Positions 1 to 8,562 of a stretch of 64,000 nt of DNA are shown here, piece after piece. Each line of letters starts with the position of its first letter. Position 1 is the first letter of the stretch. The translations under genes were made by a program, and so were the position numbers. The notes below the pieces were generated by a model. The model saw only the letters and a program-made list of their open reading frames with translations, was not told the DNA's origin and did not search any database. This DNA comes from Oleispirillum sp963668495 (lineage in GTDB: Bacteria; Pseudomonadota; Alphaproteobacteria; Rhodospirillales; Rhodospirillaceae), in the NCBI GenBank assembly GCA_963668495.1, contig OY764545.1, positions 620,001-684,000 of the forward strand, written 5' to 3'.

Positions 1-307
1 GCGCAAACGGTATCAACCAGCCGTACAGGTCCGATTCAACCAAAAACGCATAGGACACCCAATACAGACCGGCAGCGAAATACCCGATGCCAAACCCCCA
101 ACCGATCCTGAACCGGAACTTGCCGGATTCAGCCGCCGATGGATGCGCCCACATGTAATAAATCAGCGACCACGTCATCGGCAGGCACCACACCCAAGAC
201 AAAGGCGGCAGTGCCGTCGTGCTGAACGCGCCGCAAAGTATGGCGAGCCAGAATTTACGTCGCAACACGGCATCCGCCAGCTTGGCCCACGGATGGGAGG
301 TCATCAT
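1..307 (-). CDS. lnt: Apolipoprotein N-acyltransferase, N-terminal part (cut by window edge)
   Basis: Partial gene: about 102 N-terminal residues are visible before the window ends. Lnt transfers a third acyl chain to the N-terminal cysteine of lipoproteins in the inner membrane. Visible are a short charged start, hydrophobic stretches and the PPLSW and GFGIGYFAAGLYWV regions typical of the Lnt N-terminal membrane part; the catalytic nitrilase domain lies outside. The ATG at 307 overlaps the corC stop as ATGA, so it is the last visible gene of the miaB-phoH-ybeY-corC-lnt run and probably translationally coupled. A second in-frame ATG follows immediately at 304. The identification rests on sequence character plus the strongly conserved alphaproteobacterial gene order. 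Confidence 0.85.
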   Translation of the reverse strand, partial: MMTSHPWAKLADAVLRRKFWLAILCGAFSTTALPPLSWVWCLPMTWSLIYYMWAHPSAAESGKFRFRIGWGFGIGYFAAGLYWVSYAFLVESDLYGWLIPFA

Positions 308-1281
308 ACCTCATAATCCTGATCATAGACCCGCCGCGGGATGTTCCGTACGCGAATACGCTTGATCCGGCGCGGGTCAGCATCAACGATCTGAAACTCT
401 ATGCCGGACGCATGGGGAATCAACTCGCCCCGCCCCGGGATATGCCCAGCCAATAGGAAGACAAGGCCGCCAAGCGTATCAATGTCATCCCGTTCTTCAT
501 CCCGCAAGATCGGGCCAACGGCCTTTTCAAAGTCTTCCAACTGGACGCGGGCATCGGCTTCCAGCACCGTATCCGAGCGGAAGACCAACTCCGGCTCCGG
601 GTCCATATCGTGTTCGTCTTCGATTTCGCCGACGATTTCTTCTACAAGGTCTTCGATGGTGATCAGACCATCAATGCCGCCGTATTCATCCACGACCAGT
701 GCCATGTGCGTCCGTTTGACCCGCATTTCCAACAGCAAGTCCGTGACGCGCATGGACGGGGCGACAAACAGGATTGGGCGTAACATGGACTTAATGGTGA
801 CGGGGTCTTTGTTCACGATGTGGCGGACCGCATCCTTGATATGAATCAGCCCCAATGCATCATCAAGGGTTTCCCGGTACACCGGAACCCGAGACACTCC
901 CTCGTCCACCATTTGTTTCAAAAGATCGGGAAAATCCGTATGAACGGCGACGCTGACAATGTCGGCGCGGGGTACCATTACGTCCTCGGCCTTCACATCC
1001 TGAAGGTGCAAAATATTACTGAGAAGCAGCCGTTCATGAGCATTAATCGGTGCATCGGCTTCCGAGCTTTCGTCAATCAGCTCTGCCAATGCCTCCCGGA
1101 CTGTGGAATCCCCGCTGCCTGATGATCCTGTCCAAGGCAGGATAGCCCGGAATTTTTGCCACAGTGAAGTTGGTTCACTGCGGGAGACAGCCTCACTGGG
1201 GCGAACGACCTCAGTGACAGATAAATCGGAGGAACGACTCTCGCTCTCCGAATCGGAGGCGGGGGGCACACCGTCTTGCAT
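304..1281 (-). CDS. corC: CorC/HlyC-family CBS-domain protein
   Basis: 325-residue cytosolic protein with two CBS motifs (roughly residues 95-220, including VMVPRADIVSV and DEYGGIDGLITIEDLVEEI) followed by a C-terminal transporter-associated CorC_HlyC domain (about 235-315). The membrane DUF21 domain of the larger family members is absent, so this is the short CorC/YbeX type. Family members are linked to Mg2+/Co2+ homeostasis and, in this conserved neighbourhood, to envelope and ribosome upkeep; the biochemical role is not firmly known. The gene lies 17 bases after ybeY and overlaps lnt by four bases, so it is part of one transcript. The acidic, serine-rich first 40 residues are low complexity and poorly conserved in the family. 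Confidence 0.88.
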   Translation of the reverse strand: MQDGVPPASDSESESRSSDLSVTEVVRPSEAVSRSEPTSLWQKFRAILPWTGSSGSGDSTVREALAELIDESSEADAPINAHERLLLSNILHLQDVKAEDVMVPRADIVSVAVHTDFPDLLKQMVDEGVSRVPVYRETLDDALGLIHIKDAVRHIVNKDPVTIKSMLRPILFVAPSMRVTDLLLEMRVKRTHMALVVDEYGGIDGLITIEDLVEEIVGEIEDEHDMDPEPELVFRSDTVLEADARVQLEDFEKAVGPILRDEERDDIDTLGGLVFLLAGHIPGRGELIPHASGIEFQIVDADPRRIKRIRVRNIPRRVYDQDYEV

Positions 1282-1298
1282 ACTCTTTCAACCCTTCT

Positions 1299-1883
1299 TC
1301 ATGACCCATCATGGGTCGACAACGGCGCATAAGGATCATCAATCCCCAAAGCCGCCAACAAATCCGTTTCCAGCCCTTCCATGTGTTCTGCATCTTCATC
1401 ATCCACATGGTCAAAGCCAAGCAAATGCAAAATACCATGTAGTGTCAGGTGGATGAAATGGGCTTCGACTGTTTTTCCATCCTGTTCGGCCTCGCGCAGA
1501 ACGGTTTCCAAAGCCAAGGCCAGATCACCAAGGGCAATTGGAACATCCGGGGCCGGAGGCGGAGGACATTCATCATCCCACCACGTGGCAAAGGACAGCA
1601 CATTGGTCGGCGCATCTTTTTGCCGATAATCCCGATTTAACTCCTGAACTGCTTGATCGTCAGTTAAACGGACTGCGATCTCGACCGGAGCCAACGTCCC
1701 TGCTTCATGCAAGCAATCTGCAATTTCCAAGGCCACAACATGCCCGACCCGCGCCAAGGCGTCCCGCCAACCGGGGACGGCAGCCTCCCACGCCTCATCA
1801 TAAGATACGGCGATGGTCCACGCCCCATCATCTGCAGCAATTTCTGCCACGCGATCCGGTTGATCGGCAGTTTCATGAGTCAT
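1299..1883 (-). CDS. ybeY: Endoribonuclease YbeY (rRNA maturation factor)
   Basis: 194 residues. YbeY is a zinc-dependent endoribonuclease involved in 16S rRNA 3'-end maturation and ribosome quality control. The diagnostic zinc site H-x3-H-x5-H is intact: HGILHLLGFDH, with His149, His153 and His159. The conserved upstream strand TNVLSF (about residues 93-98) is also present. The protein is somewhat longer than the E. coli one because of an N-terminal extension of about 20 residues, normal for alphaproteobacteria. It starts three bases after the phoH stop, and phoH-ybeY is one of the most stable gene pairs in bacteria. Confidence 0.95.
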   Translation of the reverse strand: MTHETADQPDRVAEIAADDGAWTIAVSYDEAWEAAVPGWRDALARVGHVVALEIADCLHEAGTLAPVEIAVRLTDDQAVQELNRDYRQKDAPTNVLSFATWWDDECPPPPAPDVPIALGDLALALETVLREAEQDGKTVEAHFIHLTLHGILHLLGFDHVDDEDAEHMEGLETDLLAALGIDDPYAPLSTHDGS

Positions 1884-1886
1884 GGT

Positions 1887-2900
1887 TCAATGTCCACCCT
1901 TCGGGGCTTCGTAAGGCGTATGCGGCGACCGTTTAGCGTAAGCTGCCACAATTCGTGCAACCAAACCATGGCGGACCACGTCCGCATCCGTGAATTCCAT
2001 CACACCGATGCCGGGAACGTTTTCAAGTGTTTCCAGTGCATCGCGCAAACCGGACCGGACACCCTTCGGCAGATCGACTTGGGTTAAATCGCCATTCACC
2101 ACCATACGTGAGCCCTCACCAAGGCGGGTCAACAGCATCTTCATCTGGATCGGTGTTGTGTTCTGCGCTTCATCAACAATCACAAATGCGTCGCTGAGCG
2201 TGCGTCCGCGCATAAACGCTAGCGGGGCAATTTCGATATCACCGGACTCCAGACGCTTCATAAGCTGATCCGCAGGCAACATGTCATTCAAAGCGTCATA
2301 CAAAGGACGGAGATACGGATCGACCTTTTCCTTCAAATCCCCCGGCAAAAACCCAAGGTTTTCGCCTGCTTCCACCGCCGGGCGCGACAAAATAATCTTG
2401 GAAACCTCACCCTTCAGAAACTTCGAAACCGCCATCGCTACGGCAAGATAGGTTTTCCCTGTCCCCGCCGGCCCCAGACCGAAAATCAAATCATGCCGAT
2501 CCATTGCCTCCATGTACGCCGCTTGGTTCGGTGTGCGTGGATGGATGGTTTTTTTCCGGGTTTTGATGATCATGTCTGCGGCGTCAGGGTTCAGCACGCC
2601 ATCTGACGGGGTCGCCTGAGCCGACATCCGCACTGCTGCGTCCACATCGGCCTGTGCAATTCCCTGCTTGGTCTGAACCTTTGCCACCAGTCGTTTAACT
2701 GCACGTTCCGCCAAATCCAAAGACGCCTTACTTCCCGACATGGTCAGCGTGTTACCGCGGGCAACACAGCTGATATGCAGCAAGGACTCCAAACGATCCA
2801 GATGCACATTATGTGGACCGAAGACCTCTGCAGCCTCCAAATTCACAGCGATCTCGATGGTGCGGGAAATTACATTGCCGTTTGAAGCGGTCTCACTCAT
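1887..2900 (-). CDS. phoH: PhoH-like ATPase
   Basis: 337 residues. An N-terminal KH-like region of about 100 residues precedes the PhoH ATPase domain with Walker A GPAGTGKT at residues 143-150, Walker B VIVDEAQN and the following NTTPIQMKMLLTR. PhoH/YbeZ proteins are ATPases proposed to act as RNA helicases together with YbeY. The ATG at 2900 overlaps the last base of the miaB stop codon, and ybeY follows at three bases, which implies coupled translation. All nucleotide-binding residues are present, so I expect an active enzyme. Confidence 0.93.
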   Translation of the reverse strand: MSETASNGNVISRTIEIAVNLEAAEVFGPHNVHLDRLESLLHISCVARGNTLTMSGSKASLDLAERAVKRLVAKVQTKQGIAQADVDAAVRMSAQATPSDGVLNPDAADMIIKTRKKTIHPRTPNQAAYMEAMDRHDLIFGLGPAGTGKTYLAVAMAVSKFLKGEVSKIILSRPAVEAGENLGFLPGDLKEKVDPYLRPLYDALNDMLPADQLMKRLESGDIEIAPLAFMRGRTLSDAFVIVDEAQNTTPIQMKMLLTRLGEGSRMVVNGDLTQVDLPKGVRSGLRDALETLENVPGIGVMEFTDADVVRHGLVARIVAAYAKRSPHTPYEAPKGGH

Positions 2901-4270
2901 TACGCCACGTCCTGCTGATTGGGGGCGTCGATCAAAGCCCCATGTAAACTGTTTCCACCAAGTCCAATAACCTTCACCCGCAGGATTTGTCCCAATGCGG
3001 TTGCCGGGGCTTCAACAAATACCGGCTGCATATACGGAGACCGCCCAACCACCTGCCCGTCAAACCGTCCGGGACGCTCAAACAGGATCGGCATTTCCAT
3101 ACCGACACAATCCGCGTTGAAAGCCTGCTGGGTCGCCATCAGGCTTTCCTGCAAGTGCGTCAGCCGTTCGGATTTAACCGCCTCATCCACCTGATGCGGC
3201 ATGGTCGCGGCTGGGGTTCCCGGGCGCGGACTGTACTTGAACGAAAACGTCTGGATAAAACCCACGTCCTTCGCCAAATCCACCGTTGCCTGAAAATCCG
3301 CATCACTTTCACCGGGGAAGCCAACAATAAAGTCAGAAGACAGCTTCAAATCCGGGCGCGCTGCCATGAATTTGTCCACGGTCCGCATGTATTCATCCGC
3401 CGTATGCCCACGGTTCATGGCTTTAAGAGTCCGATCTGAACCAGCCTGAATAGGCAGATGTAAGAACGGCACCAAAGCCGGAATATCCCGGTGGGCCGCA
3501 ATCAAATCATCAGACACATCTTTCGGATGGGATGTGGTGTAACGCAATTGATCAAGGCCGGGCAGATCCGCCAATTCCCGCAGCAATCGGGCAAAGGTCC
3601 AATCACCACCATCCGGGGCTGCACCAGCCCAAGCATTGACATTCTGCCCCAGCAAGGTCAGCTCACGCGCGCCATTGGCGATCAGGTGGCGTGCTTCTTT
3701 CAGCACATCCACAGCGGGGCGAGCATATTCGGCGCCTCGGGTATAGGGCACCACGCAATAAGTACAGAACCGATCGCACCCTTCCTGAATAGCCAAGAAT
3801 GCGGATGGACCGTCTTCCGTTGGCATTGGCAACTGGTCAAATTTGTCTTCAACTGGGAAATCCGTGTCCGACAGAAACAGGTTCTGCCCCGACTCGCGCA
3901 AGATTTTCGTCACCATTTCCGGCAGGCGATGATAGGTCTGCGGTCCCAGAACAATGTCCACAATCGGCATCCGCTGACGCAAATGGTCCCCTTCTGCCTG
4001 ACCGACACACCCGGCAACAGCGATAATCATGCCGTCACCGGCATCAACTTTCGCTTGCTTATAGGGGCGCAGACGCCCCAAATCGGAAAAGACTTTTTCT
4101 GCTGCCTTTTCACGGATATGGCACGTGTTCAGCACCACCAGATCCGCACCATCTGGCGTATCGACGGACACATACCCCAATGGCGCCAGAATGTCCCGCA
4201 TGCGTGCGGTGTCATACACATTCATTTGGCAGCCATAGGTTTTGATAAATAACTTCTTCTGCTTCGTCAC
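2900..4270 (-). CDS. miaB: tRNA-2-methylthio-N6-dimethylallyladenosine synthase MiaB
   Basis: 456-residue radical-SAM methylthiotransferase that converts i6A37 to ms2i6A37 in tRNAs reading UNN codons. The auxiliary cluster cysteines Cys14 (TYGCQMN), Cys50 (LNTCHIRE) and Cys88 (VAGCVGQ) and the radical-SAM triad Cys165, Cys169 and Cys172 (CDRFCTYC) are all visible. A C-terminal TRAM domain spans about residues 385-450. Length and architecture are full for the family. It heads the miaB-phoH-ybeY-corC-lnt run; a 73-base gap separates it from olsA upstream, so it may have its own promoter. It fits functionally with the tRNA-Leu(CAA) gene in this window, a UNN-codon reader. Confidence 0.96.
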   Translation of the reverse strand: MTKQKKLFIKTYGCQMNVYDTARMRDILAPLGYVSVDTPDGADLVVLNTCHIREKAAEKVFSDLGRLRPYKQAKVDAGDGMIIAVAGCVGQAEGDHLRQRMPIVDIVLGPQTYHRLPEMVTKILRESGQNLFLSDTDFPVEDKFDQLPMPTEDGPSAFLAIQEGCDRFCTYCVVPYTRGAEYARPAVDVLKEARHLIANGARELTLLGQNVNAWAGAAPDGGDWTFARLLRELADLPGLDQLRYTTSHPKDVSDDLIAAHRDIPALVPFLHLPIQAGSDRTLKAMNRGHTADEYMRTVDKFMAARPDLKLSSDFIVGFPGESDADFQATVDLAKDVGFIQTFSFKYSPRPGTPAATMPHQVDEAVKSERLTHLQESLMATQQAFNADCVGMEMPILFERPGRFDGQVVGRSPYMQPVFVEAPATALGQILRVKVIGLGGNSLHGALIDAPNQQDVA

Positions 4271-4343
4271 CGGAGGTCTTCAGTCCTGTCAGGTTACACT
4301 ACGAATTTTTCGGGGGCGAACCGTATCACTGGCGGGTGCAATG

Positions 4344-5222
4344 TCAAGCAACCCTGCATGGCGGCGTATTGTCCTGCTTCACGGTGGAGGGGATGATATC
4401 CTCCCGCCCGGATAAGCTCCCGGAGACTGAACGCCGGACCAACGCCTCACACACGTGCGCCGCATTCTTACGGCTCCCCAATTCACTTAACGACAAGGCC
4501 GACATGACGTTGACCTCGACCGTCAATTGCCCAAGGTGCAGTAACGCCCACAGATGGGGGGCCAGTTCCATATCACCGTACCACGCATAAAAATGCCGCC
4601 ATGCATAGCCAATCGGCACGCCTCGGCATCGGGTATAAGCGATGGATACGGGCTGAACCGTAACTGGTTTGCCGTCGATTTCTTTTTCAGCAACGGAAAA
4701 CAGAGTGCTTTTAAACGGTAGGACACGGTTGCCGTCGTTGCTGGTTCCCTCGGGAAACAGGATCAAGGGCATACCACTGGCAAGTCGTTTGCCAAGCTCA
4801 ACTTTTTGCTTGGCGGCCTCCGAACGCTTGCGCTCAATAAAAATTGTACCTGCCACAGACGCCAGCGGACCAATACCGGGCCAACCTGCCACATCTGACT
4901 TGGATACAAACCGCCCGTTCAGCACACTGCCCAAAATGGCAATATCCAAATACGACACGTGATTGCAAACAATCAAAAGCGGGCGTTGGGTCGACTGTTC
5001 GCCCCGAACCACGACCTTGATATTGGCAAACCGCAACACGCCCTTCCAAAAGAACTTTAGAAACCAGTTTAATGTTGGCGTCGTCAAACAGCACACCACA
5101 AACAACGGTAAAAGAACAACAATCCAGATCAGAATCAGGGCAAGACGTATTCCTGCGGCAATGGCCTCAATACGACCAATTCCACCAAACTGGGTAATTG
5201 ACGGTTCACTGCTATTTGCCAT
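4344..5222 (-). CDS. olsA: Lyso-lipid acyltransferase, PlsC family, probably OlsA
   Basis: 292 residues with an N-terminal membrane helix (about residues 22-48). The acyltransferase motif NHVSYLD has catalytic His88 and Asp93, and the glycerol-phosphate/acceptor motif FPEGTS sits near residue 157. In general such enzymes acylate lysophosphatidate. Here the gene directly follows an OlsB homologue (18-base gap), which points to the O-acylation step from lyso-ornithine lipid to ornithine lipid. A dual role as PlsC cannot be excluded from sequence. The olsB-olsA order places an ornithine-lipid module inside the fur-miaB housekeeping cluster. Confidence 0.82.
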   Translation of the reverse strand: MANSSEPSITQFGGIGRIEAIAAGIRLALILIWIVVLLPLFVVCCLTTPTLNWFLKFFWKGVLRFANIKVVVRGEQSTQRPLLIVCNHVSYLDIAILGSVLNGRFVSKSDVAGWPGIGPLASVAGTIFIERKRSEAAKQKVELGKRLASGMPLILFPEGTSNDGNRVLPFKSTLFSVAEKEIDGKPVTVQPVSIAYTRCRGVPIGYAWRHFYAWYGDMELAPHLWALLHLGQLTVEVNVMSALSLSELGSRKNAAHVCEALVRRSVSGSLSGREDIIPSTVKQDNTPPCRVA

Positions 5223-5239
5223 GATCTCGTCCTTTCCGG

Positions 5240-6040
5240 TCAGCGCGCAGTCCTATCATAGTGCCGCAAATATTTGCCCGTCACCGCATCTGTCTGTACC
5301 ATAATGCAAACATCTGTGGTGTTGAATTGATGATCAATCACCGCGCCATCACCAATACATCCGCCGAGACGCAAATACCCTTTCAGGAGCGGAGGCAAAG
5401 TGGCAAGGGCTCGCCGTGGGTTGATCTCATCCTTCGCCAACAAATTCATGTTGGTGTAAAGGTTGGGCAAGGCCTTGGGACAGATATCCGCATCCGCCTG
5501 ATGAAAATGATGCAAATAGCTGAGTTGCACCGCAAGATCCTGTGGATTCGTGCCGTGGAAACTGGCGCAGCCAAACATCATCGCGATATCATGGGTAAAT
5601 ACGTACTTGGCGATCCCCTGCCATAACAACTGCATGGTCGAACGATTGCGGTAATTCGGATGCGTACACGAGCGGCCCAATTCCAGTATGGGCTGCTTCA
5701 TCGCCAACAAGCCGGAAATGTCATATTCGCTGGCGGTATAGAATTGACCAAGTTTCTCGGCATGCTCGCGGCGGGTTAGGCGGTAGGTGCCAATGATACA
5801 ATCCATGGGATCAGCACCTTGCCCATGGTCAATAACCAACAAATGGTCACAAACCGCATCGTATGCGTCAAAGTCGCGCTTACGCGCCGCAGTTTCTGCG
5901 GATGCCTTGGCTCCACCTTCTTCATAAAATACATGATATCGCAATGCCTGCGCCGCATCGACCTCTTCCGTGGTTTCGGCCAATCGCACCTCAAGCTGGC
6001 TTTCGGCATCAGCTACAGACAAACTGTCTTGGGATTTCAT
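5240..6040 (-). CDS. olsB: L-ornithine N-alpha-acyltransferase (OlsB-like)
   Basis: 266 residues, acetyltransferase-like fold of the ornithine-acyl-ACP N-acyltransferase family. Characteristic stretches are RYHVFYEE near residue 39, IIGTYRL about 100-106, ELGRSCTHPNYR, and MMFGCASFHGTNPQ. OlsB transfers a 3-hydroxyacyl group from acyl carrier protein to ornithine, giving lyso-ornithine lipid, the substrate of the adjacent OlsA. The gene begins about 80 bases downstream of fur and runs into olsA after 18 bases. Ornithine lipids are phosphate-free membrane lipids often made under phosphate limitation, but I see no clear Pho box upstream. Confidence 0.85.
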   Translation of the reverse strand: MKSQDSLSVADAESQLEVRLAETTEEVDAAQALRYHVFYEEGGAKASAETAARKRDFDAYDAVCDHLLVIDHGQGADPMDCIIGTYRLTRREHAEKLGQFYTASEYDISGLLAMKQPILELGRSCTHPNYRNRSTMQLLWQGIAKYVFTHDIAMMFGCASFHGTNPQDLAVQLSYLHHFHQADADICPKALPNLYTNMNLLAKDEINPRRALATLPPLLKGYLRLGGCIGDGAVIDHQFNTTDVCIMVQTDAVTGKYLRHYDRTAR

Positions 6041-6122
6041 ATTATTCCGTACCTAAAAAAGAAAACAGACGTGTACTTTACTTTGACAAATGCAGCGGCA
6101 GTGCACGGCGGCAATTTACAAA

Positions 6123-6542
6123 TTATTTATCCGTGTCTGCAATCGGCTTGCAATACAGCTCAAGCCGATGTCCGACCAAACGAAAACCATGTTCCTCAGC
6201 AATGCGTTTTTGCAGATCTTCGATTTCCTTACAGTGAAATTCAATCACTTCGCCAGAGGACAGATTGATCATGTGATCATGGTGATCGTCTGACATTTCT
6301 TCGTAACGGGCACGCCCATCACCGAAATCAAGGCGATCAATGATTTTTTCCTCTTCAAACAACCGTACCGTACGATAGACGGTGGCAATACTGATGCGAG
6401 AATCAATAGCCGCAGCGCGGGCATGAACGACTTCTACATCCGGGTGGTCTTCTGACTCCGACAGAACCTGTGCAATAACACGGCGCTGTCCTGTCATTTT
6501 CAGGCCCAGTTCAATACAGCGTTGCTCGATCCGAGATGTCAT
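6123..6542 (-). CDS. fur: Fur-family metalloregulator (Fur/Mur type)
   Basis: 139 residues from the chosen ATG; a longer reading to 6602 would add 20 residues without family similarity. The winged-helix DNA-binding part covers about residues 10-85 (ISIATVYRTVRLFEEEKII), followed by the dimerisation/metal part with the His-rich DDHHDHM motif and GEVIEFHCKEIEDLQ. The CxxC pairs of enterobacterial Fur are absent (the first region reads INLSSGEVIEF), which is normal for alphaproteobacterial Fur/Mur. It responds to iron or manganese. It lies in the conserved rimI-fur-miaB neighbourhood, just upstream of olsBA. Confidence 0.9.
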   Translation of the reverse strand: MTSRIEQRCIELGLKMTGQRRVIAQVLSESEDHPDVEVVHARAAAIDSRISIATVYRTVRLFEEEKIIDRLDFGDGRARYEEMSDDHHDHMINLSSGEVIEFHCKEIEDLQKRIAEEHGFRLVGHRLELYCKPIADTDK

Positions 6543-6652
6543 GACTTGCCCATTACTCCCTAGTGCCAATCTCTGGCCCGAGGGTAATCCGAATTTATGC
6601 AAATGAAAAGCATGCGAACCGCATCACCAAGAATATTCATGACCACATCAGA

Positions 6653-6687
6653 TAAAAAATCGGTGGACTGTACAAACAGTCCACCGA
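6653..6687 (-). terminator. Rho-independent terminator of mucR
   Basis: A perfect 12-bp inverted repeat (arms 6660-6671 and 6676-6687, loop ACAA) is followed on the minus strand by a run of six T. It sits directly after the mucR stop and separates the mucR transcript from fur. Confidence 0.9.
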
Positions 6688-6729
6688 TACGAGCATGAAG
6701 AATTTATGATATCACAACAACGAAGAAGG

Positions 6730-7143
6730 TTATTCTGCGGCCCGACGATCACGAGTACCCAAACCAATTTTCTTCGCAAGAGCCGAACGGTGTTGTGCAT
6801 AATTCGGCGCAACCATGGGATAGTCCGGGGACAACCCCCATTTTTCCCGGTATTCCTCCGGCGTCATGTTGTAGGCGGTCTTCAAATGCCGTTTCAGCAT
6901 TTTGAGTTTTTTTCCGTCTTCCAGACAAATGATATAATCCGGTGTCACGGATTTTTTAATGGAAACCACAGGCTGAGGCCGATCATTCGGCACTGCCGTG
7001 TCCGTCAACGACGTCAGGGCTCCGTGAACATTTTTGATAAGCGTCGGCAAATCTTCCGCTGCCAATGCATTGTGTCCTGCATGGGCGGACACAATCTGCG
7101 TTGTCATTTGCAAAAGTTTGTTTTTGGACTCTTGGTCAGGCAT
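6730..7143 (-). CDS. mucR: MucR/Ros-family zinc-finger transcriptional regulator
   Basis: 137 residues from the chosen ATG at 7143. A longer in-frame reading to 7269 adds 42 residues of non-conserved AT-rich sequence, so I reject it. The Ros/MucR DNA-binding domain spans about residues 65-125, with CLEDGKKLKMLKRHL and TPEEYREKWGL, the prokaryotic zinc-finger region. MucR proteins bind AT-rich promoters and act globally on cell-cycle, surface polysaccharide and motility genes in alphaproteobacteria. The gene stands alone between rimI and fur with a 250-bp AT-rich upstream region, consistent with autoregulation, and ends in a strong terminator. Confidence 0.92.
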   Translation of the reverse strand: MPDQESKNKLLQMTTQIVSAHAGHNALAAEDLPTLIKNVHGALTSLTDTAVPNDRPQPVVSIKKSVTPDYIICLEDGKKLKMLKRHLKTAYNMTPEEYREKWGLSPDYPMVAPNYAQHRSALAKKIGLGTRDRRAAE

Positions 7144-7393
7144 GGCTTTAAAACCTTTAGTTCCTTGTAATTTTGGAATGTATAAAATGTTCGTGTAAAC
7201 AAAGCAACCGATAATGTTTCGCAATATATACTGAGCCAAACGCTTTTCTTTGGCAAAACCTGATACCAAAATATCATCCCTATGTATGAGAAATGTTCTG
7301 CAATTTACTTACTTTTCCTACAGATCGTTTCGAAAAGTTTATTTAACACCGCCCAAAGTTATAATGAAAACATCATGTTGCCCATCAAAAGGC

Positions 7394-7858
7394 TTAAGAA
7401 AACGACTTAACCATCAACTCTGCGTCGATGCGTCGCGTCCCCTGTTCCGTGGTTTCGGCGTAATAACCGGGACGGCATCCGACAATCTTGAACCCCAGAT
7501 CAGCATATAAACAACGTGCGGGTGAATTTTCAACCGACACTTCCAGATACATGGTTGCTGCACCACGATCTTGGGCTACATCAAATAACCTTTGAAGCAA
7601 AATTCTGGACAGGCCTTTCCCTCTATAATTGGGCGGAACGCAGATGGTTAGCAGTTCGGCTTCATCTGCCGCTATGCGACCAAGGCATAGCCCAGCAGGA
7701 TTATATTCATGTTCATCATCGTAAACGAGACAGCCAAAAACACCCGGCGTCATCAAAAGATCATAAAATGCTCTGGAATCCCATGGATGGGAGAAACTTG
7801 TCCTATGTAACTCAGCCAACACATCCGAATGCAGGACGGCAATATCGCTTACTTGCAT
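7394..7858 (-). CDS. rimI: Ribosomal-protein-alanine N-acetyltransferase RimI
   Basis: 154-residue GNAT acetyltransferase. The acetyl-CoA loop is visible as VPPNYRGKGLSRILLQRL, and the YLEVSVENSPARCLYADLGFKIVG region contains the usual Asn and Tyr contacts. RimI acetylates the N-terminal alanine of ribosomal protein S18 and related substrates. The gene overlaps tsaB by ten bases, the classical tsaB-rimI arrangement, so translation is coupled. Confidence 0.92.
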   Translation of the reverse strand: MQVSDIAVLHSDVLAELHRTSFSHPWDSRAFYDLLMTPGVFGCLVYDDEHEYNPAGLCLGRIAADEAELLTICVPPNYRGKGLSRILLQRLFDVAQDRGAATMYLEVSVENSPARCLYADLGFKIVGCRPGYYAETTEQGTRRIDAELMVKSFS

Positions 7859-8490
7859 GACGGTACCGCATCAGGCGCACGCAGGTACAACGGCTCTGCT
7901 GGTAATTGATGGGCAGGGTGGCAAGCCGCCATATAAATAGCCGCCAGCGGTGGGGCCGCCTGCCCAGAGATCAAATCCCCGATACAAACCATATCTGCCG
8001 GATGGTGTTCCGCAATCTCCATCGCCAAGATCATACCGTCCGACAGCGGTTGCCGATCTGCGTCAAAGTCCTGCACGAATGCATCCCCGCGCCGACTATC
8101 CAGACAAACCCTGACTGAACCGACATGTGCAGATGATACGGCCCAAGCTGCAAGGGACGACACACCGATAACAGGGCATTTGGCAACAACAGATATGCCT
8201 TGCGCCGCAGCCAACCCAACCCGCAATCCGGTGAATGATCCCGGCCCAACCGTTACCACCACCGCCGAAAGGTCCGCAAACTGTTCACCCACGGACGTCA
8301 TGGCTTCCTTCACCATCGGGATAAGATGTTCAGCCTGACCGTAAGTCATTTCTTGACTGTCCTGAATCAGCCACTTGCCGTCTCGCACCACCCCAACCTG
8401 ACTGGCACTTCCCGTCGTATCCAGCACCAATACCAGCCCCGGCAGGGAATTATTCAGGTTTGGATCCGACGAAGGATTATTTGTTGTCAT
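7849..8490 (-). CDS. tsaB: tRNA threonylcarbamoyladenosine biosynthesis protein TsaB
   Basis: 213 residues of the actin-like ASKHA fold. The hallmark VVTVGPGSFTGLRVGLA stretch occurs near residues 80-96, and VLDTTGSASQVGVV near the start matches the phosphate-1-like strand. TsaB is the inactive scaffold partner of TsaD in t6A37 synthesis on ANN-decoding tRNAs. It overlaps rimI by ten bases and is divergent from the dipeptidase gene, leaving a 72-base promoter region. The protein is slightly short at the C terminus compared with E. coli TsaB (231 residues), within family range. Confidence 0.93.
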   Translation of the reverse strand: MTTNNPSSDPNLNNSLPGLVLVLDTTGSASQVGVVRDGKWLIQDSQEMTYGQAEHLIPMVKEAMTSVGEQFADLSAVVVTVGPGSFTGLRVGLAAAQGISVVAKCPVIGVSSLAAWAVSSAHVGSVRVCLDSRRGDAFVQDFDADRQPLSDGMILAMEIAEHHPADMVCIGDLISGQAAPPLAAIYMAACHPAHQLPAEPLYLRAPDAVPSCK

Positions 8491-8562
8491 GTTCTGTCTC
8501 TTTGCCCGGTTGTGGCCTATACTGCGTACGCTGTCGCACCGTTATTAGTCTGAGGTTCCGAA

